In this document: positions 1 to 8,904 of the stretch, piece by piece
How the letters are laid out: each line of letters starts with the position of its first letter
How positions within the stretch are numbered: the first letter of the stretch is position 1
Source: Streptomyces uncialis
Lineage (GTDB): Bacteria; Actinomycetota; Actinomycetes; Streptomycetales; Streptomycetaceae
NCBI RefSeq assembly: GCF_001905345.1
Contig: NZ_LFBV01000009.1
Location: 62,001 to 126,000, forward strand
DNA length: 64,000 nucleotides
Reading direction: 5' to 3'
Translations under genes and position numbers: made by a program
Notes under the pieces: generated by a model
The model's database searches: none
What the model was told of the DNA's origin: nothing
What the model saw: the letters and a program-made list of their open reading frames with translations, nothing else

Positions 1-347
1 GCTCACCAGCCAGCGACGACGAGCAGGGCAGAGCCCACGCCAGGCCCCCGCAGCCGCGCCGACCGCGCCGTAGCGAGACCAGTGGTGGACATTGCGGCCC
101 AACGATGCGAAGTCGACCAGTTCGACCCCGCCAAGCCGTCGATGACCCGGGGGGCTTACCCCCCTCCCCCCTGCCCTGGCCATCGGGGCCGTATAGCACC
201 TGCCCCCGTGTACGGGTTCCCTAGCTCGCTGACCTGCGGAGACGCCCGACGGGTCCGACGCCTCTCGCCTCCGCCCCCGCGCATCAGTTCAGTAACACCC
301 CTGCTCAACGCGCTATAGCCGTAACGCATGATGGCTAGGATGGCCGC
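1..347. other. Region upstream of the primase-like gene
   Basis: No convincing gene. One plus frame is open from base 1 to 318 and could be the end of an upstream phage gene, but its later part is proline-rich and lacks clear coding bias. A second frame stops at 73. A TAGGAT box at 336-341 lies seven bases before the ATG at 348, with no ribosome binding site between, so the next gene may be transcribed as a leaderless message. No good -35 box is seen. Confidence 0.3.
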
Positions 348-986
348 ATGACGACGACCACTGCCCGCCTCACATGCTCCCGGTGCAGCGGCCCGCTGCC
401 TGTGGTGGCGCGAGCGGACGCGCAGTACTGCTCGGGCGCCTGCCGGCAGGCGGCATACCGTGCGCGTCGCGCGGAGACCCGGTCGCGAGTCCAGGCTGAA
501 CAGGCGGCCCGCGTGCCGTCCGAACTCCGCAACCGGGCGCGCTGGGTGCGCTACTCGGCCCGCAAGGTGCCGCTGCGCACGGACGGACGGTTCGCCTCCG
601 TGGATGATCCGTCGTCGTGGTCGACCTACGCGGCCGCGGTGAAGGCGTCGGCGGGCGAAGGTGTCGGGTTCGTGCTGACGGCGTCGGACCGGATTGTTGT
701 GGTGGACCTGGACCATGCCGTGGAGCGTGGACGGGTACTGCCGTGGGCGCAGCGCATCGTCGACGCGCTGCCGCCGACGTACATGGAGCGCGGACGCTCA
801 GGTGGCGGTCTGCATCTGTGGTTCCGCGGCTCTGTTCCGTCGGGGCGCCGGTGGCGTCGCGGCGAGGTGGCGGTGGAGGTCTATTCGGACCGCCGCTACA
901 TGATCGTGGGTGACCGGGTTCCCGGCACCCCCCTTGGTCTTGCCGAGCTGCCGAACGCGGCGGCCCGGATCGCCTCGCTGGCCTGA
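348..986 (+). CDS. Primase-polymerase (AEP-like) domain protein with N-terminal zinc finger
   Basis: 212 residues. Residues 10-45 carry a Cys-x2-Cys and a Tyr-Cys-x3-Cys pair followed by an Arg-rich stretch, a probable zinc-ribbon DNA contact. Residues about 60-205 resemble the bifunctional DNA primase/polymerase N-terminal family. The motifs are Asp-Leu-Asp near 120-122 (metal site), Ser-Gly-Gly-Gly-x-His near 152-157 and Val-Glu-Val-Tyr followed by Tyr-Met-Ile-Val-Gly. No helicase domain follows, so this is a stand-alone catalytic module. It could prime or repair phage DNA, or be a regulatory relic. It sits just before the terminase genes, an unusual place for a replication gene. Family assignment fairly secure, activity inferred. 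Confidence 0.7.
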   Translation: MTTTTARLTCSRCSGPLPVVARADAQYCSGACRQAAYRARRAETRSRVQAEQAARVPSELRNRARWVRYSARKVPLRTDGRFASVDDPSSWSTYAAAVKASAGEGVGFVLTASDRIVVVDLDHAVERGRVLPWAQRIVDALPPTYMERGRSGGGLHLWFRGSVPSGRRWRRGEVAVEVYSDRRYMIVGDRVPGTPLGLAELPNAAARIASLA

Positions 987-1061
987 CGCCCTGGCGGCGT
1001 CCCGGGCGGGGCCACTTTCCCGCCCGGCGTCCTGGTGGCGCCTTGGACCCTGGAGGTCGCC

Positions 1062-1499
1062 ATGGGCGCTCATGGACCTATCCCGAAGCGCAGCGAGGAG
1101 CGCCGTCGTCGGAACAAGGACGATGGCCCTGGCCTCGTGAAGGGCTCTTCCGGCCCGCCTGCCGATGTGCCGGTCCTTCCCGACCCCGACCCGTTGTGGC
1201 ACCCCATCGCCGCTGATTGGTACCTGTCGTTGCGGGAGTCCGGGCAGGCCGCCTTCTATGAGCCGTCGGACTGGGCGATGGCCCGGTACGCGGCGGAGCT
1301 GATGTCGCGCGGCCTGTGCTCGGACCGGCCGCCGAACGGGCAGTATGTCGCCGCGCTGAACAGCGTGATGGCGAGCCTGCTGGCGACGGAGGGCGACCGC
1401 CGTCGGGCGCGGATCGAGCTGGAGCGGAAGCCGACGGCGCGGCAGGCGCCGGCGAGCGTGACCGCGATCGCCGACTACCGCTCGTCGATCGGTGGCTGA
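1062..1499 (+). CDS. Phage terminase small subunit
   Basis: 145 residues. Basic N-terminus (Lys-Arg-Ser-Glu-Glu-Arg-Arg-Arg-Arg-Asn), then a helical region typical of actinophage small terminases (about 40-120), which recognise the packaging site and hand DNA to the large subunit. The ATG at 1062 has GGAGG five bases upstream. A GTG at 1035 in the same frame lacks such a site. The last eight bases overlap the large terminase gene, implying coupled translation. Called from size, position and general sequence character, not from a catalytic motif. Confidence 0.75.
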   Translation: MGAHGPIPKRSEERRRRNKDDGPGLVKGSSGPPADVPVLPDPDPLWHPIAADWYLSLRESGQAAFYEPSDWAMARYAAELMSRGLCSDRPPNGQYVAALNSVMASLLATEGDRRRARIELERKPTARQAPASVTAIADYRSSIGG

Positions 1500-3234
1500 G
1501 GAAGAGGTCCCCGCGGTCGTCGAGCCGTTCACGCTGGGCCCGACGTGGAAGCGCGGCCCGGACGGGAAGTTCCTGCTGCCGGAGTACACGCTGGGCTGGC
1601 AGGCGCTGGCGTGGACGGCCGAGTACTTGCAGCACTACGCGGGGCGGCCGTGGCGGTACACGCCGGAGCAGGCCCGGCTGACGCTGTGGTGGTATGCGAT
1701 GGACCCGGTGACCAACCGGTTCCTGTGGCGCGACGGGGTCATTCAGCGGCTGAAGGGGCACGGCAAGGATCCGCTGGTGGCGACCTTTTCGGCCTTCGAG
1801 TTCGTCGGGCCGTGCCGCTTCGACCAGGTCGCCGACGAGGGCAACGAGTGGGGTGTGCCGCCGGGGCAGCCGCTCGGGCAGCAGCATCCGGACGCCTGGG
1901 TGCAGATCGCAGCCGTGTCGCAGGACCAGACGCGGAACACCATGACCTTGTTCCCGGGGATGTTCACGAAGCGGGCGATCGAGGAGTACCGGATCGACCT
2001 CGGCAAGGAGATCATCTACGCCGACAAGGGCCGGGCGCGCATTGAGGCGGTGACGTCGTCCCCGCGGGCTCTCGAAGGGGGCCGGCCGACGGCCGTGCAG
2101 ATGGGAGAGACCCATCACTGGCTGGCGTCCAACGGCGGCCACGAAATGGCCGCAGTCATCGAGCGGAACTCCACGAAGTCGGCGGACGGGCAGGCCCGGT
2201 CGCTGGCGAACACGAACGCGTTCGAGCCGGGTGAGGACTCGGTCGCGGAAAGGACCCGGGACGCCTATGAGGCGGTCGACGCCGGACGGGCAGCCGATAC
2301 GGGCCTGTTCTACGACTCGCTGGAGGCTCCGCCGGAGGCGAAGCTGACGGAGGCGTGGATCGTTCCGACGCTCATGGCGGTGCGCGGGGACTCGACGTGG
2401 CTGGATATCGAGCGGCTGAAGGCGTCGATCCTGGACGTCCGCAACCCGGCGTCCCGCTCGCGCCGCTTCTGGTACAACCAGGTCACCGCTGCCGAGGACG
2501 CGTGGATGGCCCGCTACGAGTGGGAAGCCTGCAAGCGTGAGGATCTGGCGCTGGTGGACGGCGACGAGATCGTGATCTTCTTCGACGGCTCGAAGTCGGA
2601 CGATGCGACGGGGCTGGCCGCGTGCCGCATGTCGGACGGCCTGGTTGCCGGGCTGGGGGTGTGGCAGAAGCCGCCGAACTGGCCCGCTCCGAGCACGAGC
2701 ACGCCCGGCTACGCGCCGTGGCAGGTGCCCCGCGAGCAGGTCGACGGTGTCGTGCAGAACACGTTCGAACGGTTCCGGGTGCTGGCATTCTTCGCCGACC
2801 CGGGCTCGGGCGAGGACGACGACGGCGAGCTGTACTGGGACGGCTACCTGGACGCGTGGGGCCAGCAGTTCGGGAAGAAGCTGAGCCTGCGTGCGGTGAC
2901 CGCCGGGCCCAAGCAGCACGCGGTGCGCTGGGACATGCGCAACAAGCAGCACCAGGAGCAGTTCACCGACGCGGTCAAACGGACTCACAAGGATGTCCTG
3001 GAGCGGACCCTCGTCCACGACGGGCACAAGGTGATGCGCACGCACGTGATCAACGCGCGGCGCCGCACGAACCAGTGGGGCATCACGATCGGCAAGGAGC
3101 ACCGTGAGAGCCCCCGGAAGATCGACCTGGCGGTGTGCATGATCGGGGCCCGGATGCTGCGTCGGACGCTCCTGAACAGCTCGAAGCACCGGCCCAAGAG
3201 CCGCGGCAAGGGGAGGGTGGTGGTCCTGCGGTGA
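1492..3234 (+). CDS. Phage terminase large subunit
   Basis: 580 residues, the usual length. The N-terminal ATPase half has a Walker-A-like loop Arg-Leu-Lys-Gly-His-Gly-Lys-Asp near residues 86-93 and powers DNA packaging through the portal. The C-terminal half has Asp-Glu-Ile-Val-Ile-Phe-Phe-Asp-Gly-Ser near 358-368, as expected for the first acidic cluster of the RNase-H-like nuclease, with further acidic residues (Asp-Pro-Gly-Ser-Gly-Glu-Asp) near 438. The start GTG at 1492 overlaps the end of the small subunit and has no Shine-Dalgarno site of its own, consistent with translational coupling. The end overlaps the portal start by four bases (GTGA). Confidence 0.9.
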   Translation: MAEEEVPAVVEPFTLGPTWKRGPDGKFLLPEYTLGWQALAWTAEYLQHYAGRPWRYTPEQARLTLWWYAMDPVTNRFLWRDGVIQRLKGHGKDPLVATFSAFEFVGPCRFDQVADEGNEWGVPPGQPLGQQHPDAWVQIAAVSQDQTRNTMTLFPGMFTKRAIEEYRIDLGKEIIYADKGRARIEAVTSSPRALEGGRPTAVQMGETHHWLASNGGHEMAAVIERNSTKSADGQARSLANTNAFEPGEDSVAERTRDAYEAVDAGRAADTGLFYDSLEAPPEAKLTEAWIVPTLMAVRGDSTWLDIERLKASILDVRNPASRSRRFWYNQVTAAEDAWMARYEWEACKREDLALVDGDEIVIFFDGSKSDDATGLAACRMSDGLVAGLGVWQKPPNWPAPSTSTPGYAPWQVPREQVDGVVQNTFERFRVLAFFADPGSGEDDDGELYWDGYLDAWGQQFGKKLSLRAVTAGPKQHAVRWDMRNKQHQEQFTDAVKRTHKDVLERTLVHDGHKVMRTHVINARRRTNQWGITIGKEHRESPRKIDLAVCMIGARMLRRTLLNSSKHRPKSRGKGRVVVLR

Positions 3235-4694
3235 CCGCTGTGATTCCCGCGCTGCGTCTGTTGGGGCTGTCGGAGGACGAACAGGCGCTGATCGCGGCGC
3301 TCAGGTCGGATCTGTCGGGGCACCGCCTCGGCCTGGAGTTGCTGGACGCGTACTTCAACGGCGAGCAGCTGGTGAGGGATCTGGGGATCTCGATTCCGCC
3401 GCAGCTCAAGGGCCTGCATACGGTCATCGGATGGCCGCGGATCGGCGTGGAGGCGCTGGAGCAGCGCCTCGATCTGGAGGCGTTCCGGTGGTCGGACGGG
3501 GCGGGCGGGGCTGAGCTGGATGAGATCGCTGAGGCGAACAACTGGTTCGACGAGGCGTCGCTGGCCCATCTGGATGCGCTGACGTACGGCCGCGAGTACG
3601 TGGTGGCGGGCTCGGCGGACGAGGAGGGCGCTCCGCCGTTGGTGACGTTCGAGTCGCCGCTCGACATGACGATGCAGTGGGATGCGCGCGGCCGGGTGGG
3701 GCTGGCGGCCTACCGGGAGTCGCGCGGTGACCGGTACGACGGGTCTCTGACGTCGAAGGACCGGGTCATTTCACTGATGACACCGTTGGAGACGGTGACG
3801 GCCTTGGAGGTGGACGGAGGCTGGGAGGTTCTGTCCCGTGACGAGCACCGCCTCGGGGTGCTGCCGGTGCTGCGGATGGCGAACCGGCAGCGCACAGCCG
3901 ATCGGGTCGGCAAGTCGGAGATCACGCCGGAGGTGCGGTCGATCACCGATGCGGCGTGCCGTCGGCTGATGGGTATCGAGGTACAGGCCGAGTTCTTCGG
4001 CGCTCCGGGCCGGTACATCCTGGGCGCGTCGGAGTCGGCGTTCCAGGACGCCGAGGGCAACGCCAAGTCCGCGTGGGAGACGTACATCGGGCGGGTGCTG
4101 GCCCTGGAGCGGGATGAGGACGGCCAGGTGCCGACGGTGGGCCAGTTCACGGCCCATGATCCGTCCGGACAGACGAAGATCATCGACTTGTACGCGCGGA
4201 TCATGGCGACGCAGCTCGGGCTGCCGCCGCACATGCTCGGCTACACCTCGGACAATCCCGCCTCCGCCGACGCGATCCGCAGCTCGGAAGGGATGCTGGT
4301 CAAGAAGTCCGAGCGCAGGATCAGGCGCTTCGGGGCGACGCACCGCGAGGCGATGCGCCTGGCGCTGTGGGTGCGGGACGGCAAGGAGCCGGACCCGGCC
4401 CGCCGGATCGACGCCGTGTGGCGGAACCCTGCGACCCCGACGCTGGCGGCGCAGACGGACGCCGCGGTGAAGATGGTCCAGGCGGGTTTGCTTCCGGCGG
4501 ACAGCGATGTCGCGCTGGAGATGGCGGGCCTCACGGAGGATCAGCGCCAGAGGGTGGCTGCGGAGCGGCGGCGCGCTGCGGGGCGGGCTGCTGGCGGTGC
4601 GCTGCTGGACCGGCTGGCGCAGCTCGATGGCGGGGCTGCTGCGGCGGCTCCGGCTGGTGAGGCGGGGGCGGGCGATGGCGTCGACGGTCTCTGA
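3231..4694 (+). CDS. Phage portal protein (SPP1 gp6-like)
   Basis: 487 residues. It resembles the SPP1-type portal family common in actinophages, whose dodecameric ring at one capsid vertex is the DNA gate and docking point for terminase and connectors. Visible features are the conserved stretch ending in Gly-Leu-Pro-Pro-His-Met-Leu-Gly-Tyr (about residues 330-338) followed by a Pro-Ala-Ser-Ala-Asp-Ala-Ile segment, and an Ala-rich C-terminal tail. Start chosen as GTG 3231, which overlaps the terminase stop as GTGA; the frame stays open upstream but there it only shadows terminase. The next gene starts inside its last 20 bases. Confidence 0.88.
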   Translation: MTAVIPALRLLGLSEDEQALIAALRSDLSGHRLGLELLDAYFNGEQLVRDLGISIPPQLKGLHTVIGWPRIGVEALEQRLDLEAFRWSDGAGGAELDEIAEANNWFDEASLAHLDALTYGREYVVAGSADEEGAPPLVTFESPLDMTMQWDARGRVGLAAYRESRGDRYDGSLTSKDRVISLMTPLETVTALEVDGGWEVLSRDEHRLGVLPVLRMANRQRTADRVGKSEITPEVRSITDAACRRLMGIEVQAEFFGAPGRYILGASESAFQDAEGNAKSAWETYIGRVLALERDEDGQVPTVGQFTAHDPSGQTKIIDLYARIMATQLGLPPHMLGYTSDNPASADAIRSSEGMLVKKSERRIRRFGATHREAMRLALWVRDGKEPDPARRIDAVWRNPATPTLAAQTDAAVKMVQAGLLPADSDVALEMAGLTEDQRQRVAAERRRAAGRAAGGALLDRLAQLDGGAAAAAPAGEAGAGDGVDGL

Positions 4695-5490
4695 CGGGTC
4701 GGAGTCGGCGGCGCGTGTGCGCCGGGCGCAGCGCGGGTTGACGGGTGTGCTGCTGCGGGATGTGCGGGCGCTGCGGCGGCTGATCGTTCCGTCGCGGTTG
4801 CAGTCGTCGGTGTCGGAGTGGATCGCCGCGCTGATCGGTGTGGTGGGCCGGTACGGCGAGACGGCGGCGACCGTGGCGGCGGACTTCTACGAGGCGGAGC
4901 GTGCGGCGGCAGGTGTCCGCGGGACGTTCACCGTCCCCCTCGCCGGCGCCCCGCCGGACGAGCAGGTCGAGGCGTCCTTGAGGTGGGCGGCGAAGGACCT
5001 GTGGCCGCGCGATGCCCAAGCGGCGACGGTGGCTCAGCGTGAGCCGCTGACGGTCCGGCTGGAGGCGGTGCAGGTGAAGGCGGAGGGCGCCGTCCAGAAA
5101 CTCGTCTCCGATCAGGGCCGGGCCACGGTCCGGCAGGCGGTGCGACGGGACCGGGAGGCGGTCGCCTACGCCCGTGCGGCTGCGCTGGGAGGCTGTTCCT
5201 TCTGCAAGCTCCTGGCCAGCCGTGGCGCGGTCTTCAAGGACGCGCGGGCGGCGGGCCGGGAGGCGGATGCCAGGTTCTCGGGTGACGCGTCGGCCGTGAA
5301 GTTTCACGACAACTGCCACTGCGGAATCATCCCCGTCTTCCGTGGGCAGCGCTTCGAGCTGTCTGCGCATGCTGCCGAGTGGGACCGGCTGTACCAGGAG
5401 TACGCCGCCGGCCGCCCCGGCGATCAGCTCCGCCTGTTCCGGCGGGCGCTGGCCGAGCACGACAGCAATCCGCTGCCGGGCTCCGACTGA
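4675..5490 (+). CDS. MuF-like minor capsid protein (VG15 family)
   Basis: 271 residues. The helical N-terminal two-thirds are followed by a Cys-rich C-terminal motif, Cys-Ser-Phe-Cys near 174-177 and His-Asp-Asn-Cys-His-Cys near 211-216, typical of the Phage_Mu_F / VG15-type proteins encoded just after the portal. Such proteins enter the head in small numbers and are thought to act in head assembly or to be ejected with the DNA. ATG 4675 is preferred; GTG 4657 is an in-frame alternative. It overlaps the portal gene by 20 bases. No toxin domain is fused to the C-terminus. Confidence 0.75.
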   Translation: MASTVSDGSESAARVRRAQRGLTGVLLRDVRALRRLIVPSRLQSSVSEWIAALIGVVGRYGETAATVAADFYEAERAAAGVRGTFTVPLAGAPPDEQVEASLRWAAKDLWPRDAQAATVAQREPLTVRLEAVQVKAEGAVQKLVSDQGRATVRQAVRRDREAVAYARAAALGGCSFCKLLASRGAVFKDARAAGREADARFSGDASAVKFHDNCHCGIIPVFRGQRFELSAHAAEWDRLYQEYAAGRPGDQLRLFRRALAEHDSNPLPGSD

Positions 5491-5548
5491 CACCCTTTCC
5501 GGCCGCCCCGGCGGTGGCCTTCCCCAGCCCCAGGAGGGCGACTTCACC

Positions 5549-6124
5549 ATGCCCGAAGAGACCGAGACCGAGCAGACCGAGCAGCCGCAGACCGCCCCGG
5601 AGGCGGACAGCAGGCCGGACCCGTGGGCCGATCCGGAGACGGCGCGCAGGGAGATCGAGAAGCTCCGCAAGGAGTCCGCGAAGTACCGCACTTCCGCCAA
5701 GGAGCTTGAGCCCCTCGCCGCCAAGGCCAGGGAGCTCGAAGAGGCGCAGAAGTCGGAGCAGGAGCGGCTCTCCGAGCAGCTCACGGCCGCCGAGGAGCGG
5801 GCCGCGAAGGCTGTACGCACCGCGGTCGCCTCGAAGGTCGAGGCTCTGGCCTCGGCTGATTTCGCCGATCCGGAGGACGCCGCCGGCGCCCTTGATCTCG
5901 CCGCCTATGTCGACGACGACGGAGTCATCGACACCGACGCCATCAGGGCGGACCTGGCGGCTCTCCTGAAGCGCAAGCCGCACTGGGGCAAGCCGTCGGA
6001 CACCGGCCCCCGGCGTCCGGCGCCGGACCGCACGCAGGGCTCCTCGGGCAACGGCAATCGCACATCTTCCGATCCCGGCGACATCTTCGCCGGACTCATG
6101 CAGCAGGCCCTGAAGGGCCACTGA
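5549..6124 (+). CDS. Capsid scaffolding protein
   Basis: 191 residues, highly charged. The acidic N-terminus is rich in Glu, Thr and Gln. A long predicted coiled coil (about residues 30-95, repeated Glu/Lys/Ala heptads) is followed by a short acidic domain and a Pro/Gly/Ser-rich C-terminal tail. This composition and the place between MuF and major capsid genes are diagnostic of a scaffold that shapes the procapsid and then leaves. ATG 5549 has GGAGGG about ten bases upstream. The frame is open further left, but only within the preceding gene. No protease gene is seen nearby, so the scaffold may exit without cleavage. Confidence 0.8.
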   Translation: MPEETETEQTEQPQTAPEADSRPDPWADPETARREIEKLRKESAKYRTSAKELEPLAAKARELEEAQKSEQERLSEQLTAAEERAAKAVRTAVASKVEALASADFADPEDAAGALDLAAYVDDDGVIDTDAIRADLAALLKRKPHWGKPSDTGPRRPAPDRTQGSSGNGNRTSSDPGDIFAGLMQQALKGH

Positions 6125-6139
6125 GAGAGGTAGCCCTCC

Positions 6140-7096
6140 ATGGTTGCAACTGCCCCCATCAAGCTGAGCGACGTCAATGCGACGTTCCTCCCGCCCACGC
6201 TGACCGGCCCGATCTTCGAGAAGTCGGTGGAACAGTCCGCGGTGATGTCCCTGTCGCGGCGGGTCCCGCTGTCGATGTCGGCGAACACAGCCGTGCCGGT
6301 GCCGCTCGATGTGCCGACGGCCGACTGGGTCGACCAGGCCGGCCGTAAGCCGCTGGGTACGGGCGGCGTCGACATCAAGCAGATGTCGGGCAAGAAGATC
6401 GCGGTGCTGATCCCGGTGGCGATGGAGGTGGTGCAGTCCAACGCGGCGGGCCTGTGGACGCAGCTGCAGTCCGACCTGCCGACCGCGTTCAGCCGGGCGT
6501 TCGACCGGGCGACGATCCACGGCAAGACGATGAAGGGTGCCACCGGGCCCTTCACCGACTACCTGGCGATGACCTCCAAGGCCGTCGCCCTGGGTGCCGC
6601 GTCCCAGGTCACCGGCGGTATCTGGAAGGACTTCGTCAACGGCATGGAGCAGATCGTCGACGACGACTGGGACTACACCGGCACGGTCGCCGACCACCGC
6701 CTGCAGCCGAAGCTCCTCGGCGCGGTGGACACCACCGGACGGGCCATCTTCGTGGAGACCCGCGACACGGGCACCGGCATGGCGATGGCCGGATCTCTCG
6801 TGGGCAACCCGCTCGCGTACTCGCGGTCGGTCAGCGGCAAGGTGCGGCGCCAGTCGACCTCGACGGACACGGGCCTGCGGGCGATCGGCGGCGACTGGTC
6901 GCAGACCGCCTACGGCGTCGGCATGGACATCACCGTGAAGATCAGCCGCGAGGCCACCTACATCGACGAGGACGGCGGTGTGCACTCGGCGTTCCAGGAG
7001 AACCTGGTGCTCCTCCTGGCGGAGGCCCACTATGGATTCGTCCTGGGCGACCCGGAAGCCTTCGTGAAGTTCACCGGCACCCCGAGCGGAACCTGA
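6140..7096 (+). CDS. Major capsid protein (HK97 fold)
   Basis: 318 residues, the size of a mature HK97-type shell protein without delta domain, which fits the separate scaffold gene before it. The sequence resembles the phage major capsid family of actinophages. Conserved-looking parts are the N-terminal arm (to about residue 60), the central Ile-Ala-Val-Leu-Ile-Pro-Val-Ala-Met-Glu (near 93-103) and the C-terminal Arg-Glu-Ala-Thr-Tyr segment near 270. AGAGAGG lies just upstream of ATG 6140. The last base of its stop codon is the first base of the glycosyltransferase start (TGATG), so the two are translationally coupled. Confidence 0.88.
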   Translation: MVATAPIKLSDVNATFLPPTLTGPIFEKSVEQSAVMSLSRRVPLSMSANTAVPVPLDVPTADWVDQAGRKPLGTGGVDIKQMSGKKIAVLIPVAMEVVQSNAAGLWTQLQSDLPTAFSRAFDRATIHGKTMKGATGPFTDYLAMTSKAVALGAASQVTGGIWKDFVNGMEQIVDDDWDYTGTVADHRLQPKLLGAVDTTGRAIFVETRDTGTGMAMAGSLVGNPLAYSRSVSGKVRRQSTSTDTGLRAIGGDWSQTAYGVGMDITVKISREATYIDEDGGVHSAFQENLVLLLAEAHYGFVLGDPEAFVKFTGTPSGT

Positions 7097-8124
7097 TGGC
7101 GGCGGTCCCGGCCTCCGCGCCGGGCGGGACCGCCCCGCTGAGGATCGTGGCCCGCGTGCATGCGATGCCGCCGCAGCACAACGCCGGCGCCGAGCACATG
7201 CTCGTCAGCATGCTCCGCCCCCTGGTGGACCGCGGGCACGACGTGCAGGTGTGGCTGTCCCGGTACGGGCAGACGTCCGAGCCCTACGAGTACCGGGGAG
7301 TCCGGGTGGTGCCGCTGGAGGCGCGCCTGGACTTCTCCGCGGCGGTACGCCGGGCGGACGTGCTGCTCTCACACCTGGAGTGCGTGCCGTCGACCGCGTC
7401 GCTGGCCCGCGGGTACGGGACACCGCTGGTGGTGGTCTGCCACAACACGCACAGGCCGACGTTCCGCGACATGGCGGCGGGCGGGACGGCACTGGCGGTG
7501 TTCAACAGCCTGTGGATGCAGGCGGAGGCGCAGATGTTCTTCGCCGAGTATCCGCAGTCCGTCCGGCCCGGCGGCACGCTGGTGGTGCGGCCCCCGGTGT
7601 TCGCGGAGGACTACGCGACCCGGCCGGGCAAGGCGGTCACCCTGATCAACTGCAATGCGGAGAAGGGCGGCAGGGTCCTGGAGGCCCTCGCCCGCCGTAT
7701 GCCGGAGCAGGAGTTCCTCGCGGTCCGCGGCGCGTACGGGGAGCAGATCCTCCCCGACCTGCCGAACGTCGAGGTCGTCGGGCATGTCGACGGAGCGGAC
7801 ATGAGGGACCGGGTGTACGGACGCACGAAGGTGCTGCTGATGCCCAGCTCCTACGAGTCCTGGGGGCGCGCCGGGGTGGAGGCGCTCGCCTCTGGCATCC
7901 CGGTCATAGCTCACCCCACGCCGGGCCTGTGCGAGTCCCTGGGCGAGGCGGGGATCTTCGTGGACCGCCACGACCTCGACGGGTACGAGGCGGTCCTGCG
8001 GAAGCTGCTGACGCCTGCTGAGTACCGGCTGGCCGGCAAGCGGGCGAAGGCCCGTTCCGCCGAGCTGGACCCCGCTGGCGACCTGCAGGCGTGGTGTACC
8101 GCGGTGGAGTCCCTGGCCCGATAG
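7096..8124 (+). CDS. Glycosyltransferase, GT4-like (GT-B fold)
   Basis: 342 residues. The N-terminal Rossmann domain includes His-Ala-Met-Pro-Pro-Gln-His-Asn-Ala-Gly-Ala-Glu near residues 22-33, the acceptor loop seen in GT4 enzymes. The C-terminal donor-binding domain has Glu-Ser-Trp-Gly-Arg-Ala-Gly-Val-Glu (Glu254 and Glu262, the Glu-x7-Glu nucleotide-sugar motif) and a following Pro-Val-Ile-Ala-His stretch. It should move a sugar from a nucleotide donor to an acceptor. Placed between capsid and connector genes and coupled to the capsid stop by TGATG, the likeliest acceptor is a virion protein, above all the capsid. This is inference; modification of host glycans or phage DNA is possible. 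Confidence 0.85.
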   Translation: MAAVPASAPGGTAPLRIVARVHAMPPQHNAGAEHMLVSMLRPLVDRGHDVQVWLSRYGQTSEPYEYRGVRVVPLEARLDFSAAVRRADVLLSHLECVPSTASLARGYGTPLVVVCHNTHRPTFRDMAAGGTALAVFNSLWMQAEAQMFFAEYPQSVRPGGTLVVRPPVFAEDYATRPGKAVTLINCNAEKGGRVLEALARRMPEQEFLAVRGAYGEQILPDLPNVEVVGHVDGADMRDRVYGRTKVLLMPSSYESWGRAGVEALASGIPVIAHPTPGLCESLGEAGIFVDRHDLDGYEAVLRKLLTPAEYRLAGKRAKARSAELDPAGDLQAWCTAVESLAR

Positions 8125-8134
8125 GAGGTGCCTG

Positions 8135-8533
8135 GTGGCGTTCGTGTCTCCGACGGCTGAGCAGCTCGGCCTCTATCTGGGGATGGGGGAGATCGACGGT
8201 GCCCGCGCGGACCTGCTGATCGCGCAGGCGGTCGCCTTGTGCGAGACGGTCGTGAGGCCGCTGCCGGACCAGGCGACGGCGGTGGTGCTGTCGGTGGCGG
8301 GGCGCGCTTACGTGAACCCGCAGCAAGTGTCGTACGAGACGATCGGCCCGATGTCGGTGCAGCGGCCGTCCGGTTCGGGCGGCCTGTACCTGACGAAGGC
8401 CGACAAGGCCGCCCTCAAGGCTCTGGCGGGCCGGGGCGGCGCGTTCACCGTCGATCCCACACCGGCCACCGCTGATCCGTCGCCGACCTGGCCGGTCCAC
8501 CCGGACCGCCAACCGGGCTGGAGGTGGCCCTGA
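8135..8533 (+). CDS. Head-tail adaptor (HK97 gp6 / connector family)
   Basis: 132 residues, mainly alpha-helical at the start (residues 5-60), as in the adaptor ring that binds below the portal. GTG 8135 has AGGAGG at 8123-8128, six bases upstream. It is the first of four short genes (adaptor, stopper, gp10-like, terminator) whose order is standard in siphoviruses. The C-terminal 30 residues are Pro-rich and may be disordered. The call rests on length, helical pattern and position rather than on a signature motif. Confidence 0.7.
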   Translation: MAFVSPTAEQLGLYLGMGEIDGARADLLIAQAVALCETVVRPLPDQATAVVLSVAGRAYVNPQQVSYETIGPMSVQRPSGSGGLYLTKADKAALKALAGRGGAFTVDPTPATADPSPTWPVHPDRQPGWRWP

Positions 8534-8895
8534 TGCCCGCCCCGTACCCGTATGGGGAGACGGTGGTCCGGCTGCGGCGCGGCCCTTCCCCGGGCCGGGA
8601 CCCGCGCGGCCAGCCCCTTCCGGGGCCGCTGACGGAGACGCCGGTGCGGGGGTGCGTGGTGGCGCCGCGCGCCGAACTGCCGCAGGTCGGCGGCGACCAG
8701 CAGCAGGACCGCGACACGGTCATCGTCGGGTTCACCGTCTACGCCCCTCCCCGCACGGACGTCCAGACCACCGACCGGTTCCGTATCCGCGGGGCCGTGT
8801 ACGAGGTGACCGGGGAGCCCGGCGACTGGAGCCGCAGCCCCTTCACGGGCACCAGAGGGCCGGTGCAGTTCGCCGCCGACCGTGTCACCGGCTGA
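8533..8895 (+). CDS. Head-tail stopper / head closure protein
   Basis: 120 residues, mostly beta: a Pro-rich start, Glu-Thr-Val-Val-Arg-Leu, then Val-Ile-Val-Gly-Phe-Thr-Val-Tyr-Ala-Pro-Pro and Phe-Arg-Ile-Arg-Gly-Ala-Val-Tyr-Glu-Val-Thr-Gly. This strand pattern is typical of the small barrel stoppers that seal the packaged head. ATG 8533 overlaps the previous stop by one base and has GGAGG at 8520-8524. GTG 8524 lies within that site and is less likely. Confidence 0.68.
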   Translation: MPAPYPYGETVVRLRRGPSPGRDPRGQPLPGPLTETPVRGCVVAPRAELPQVGGDQQQDRDTVIVGFTVYAPPRTDVQTTDRFRIRGAVYEVTGEPGDWSRSPFTGTRGPVQFAADRVTG

Positions 8896-8904
8896 GGAGG
8901 ACAC

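Noticed and set aside
82..318. A 78-codon open frame before the primase-like gene
   Set aside because: No ribosome site, Pro-rich end without family resemblance; at most the tail of an upstream gene.
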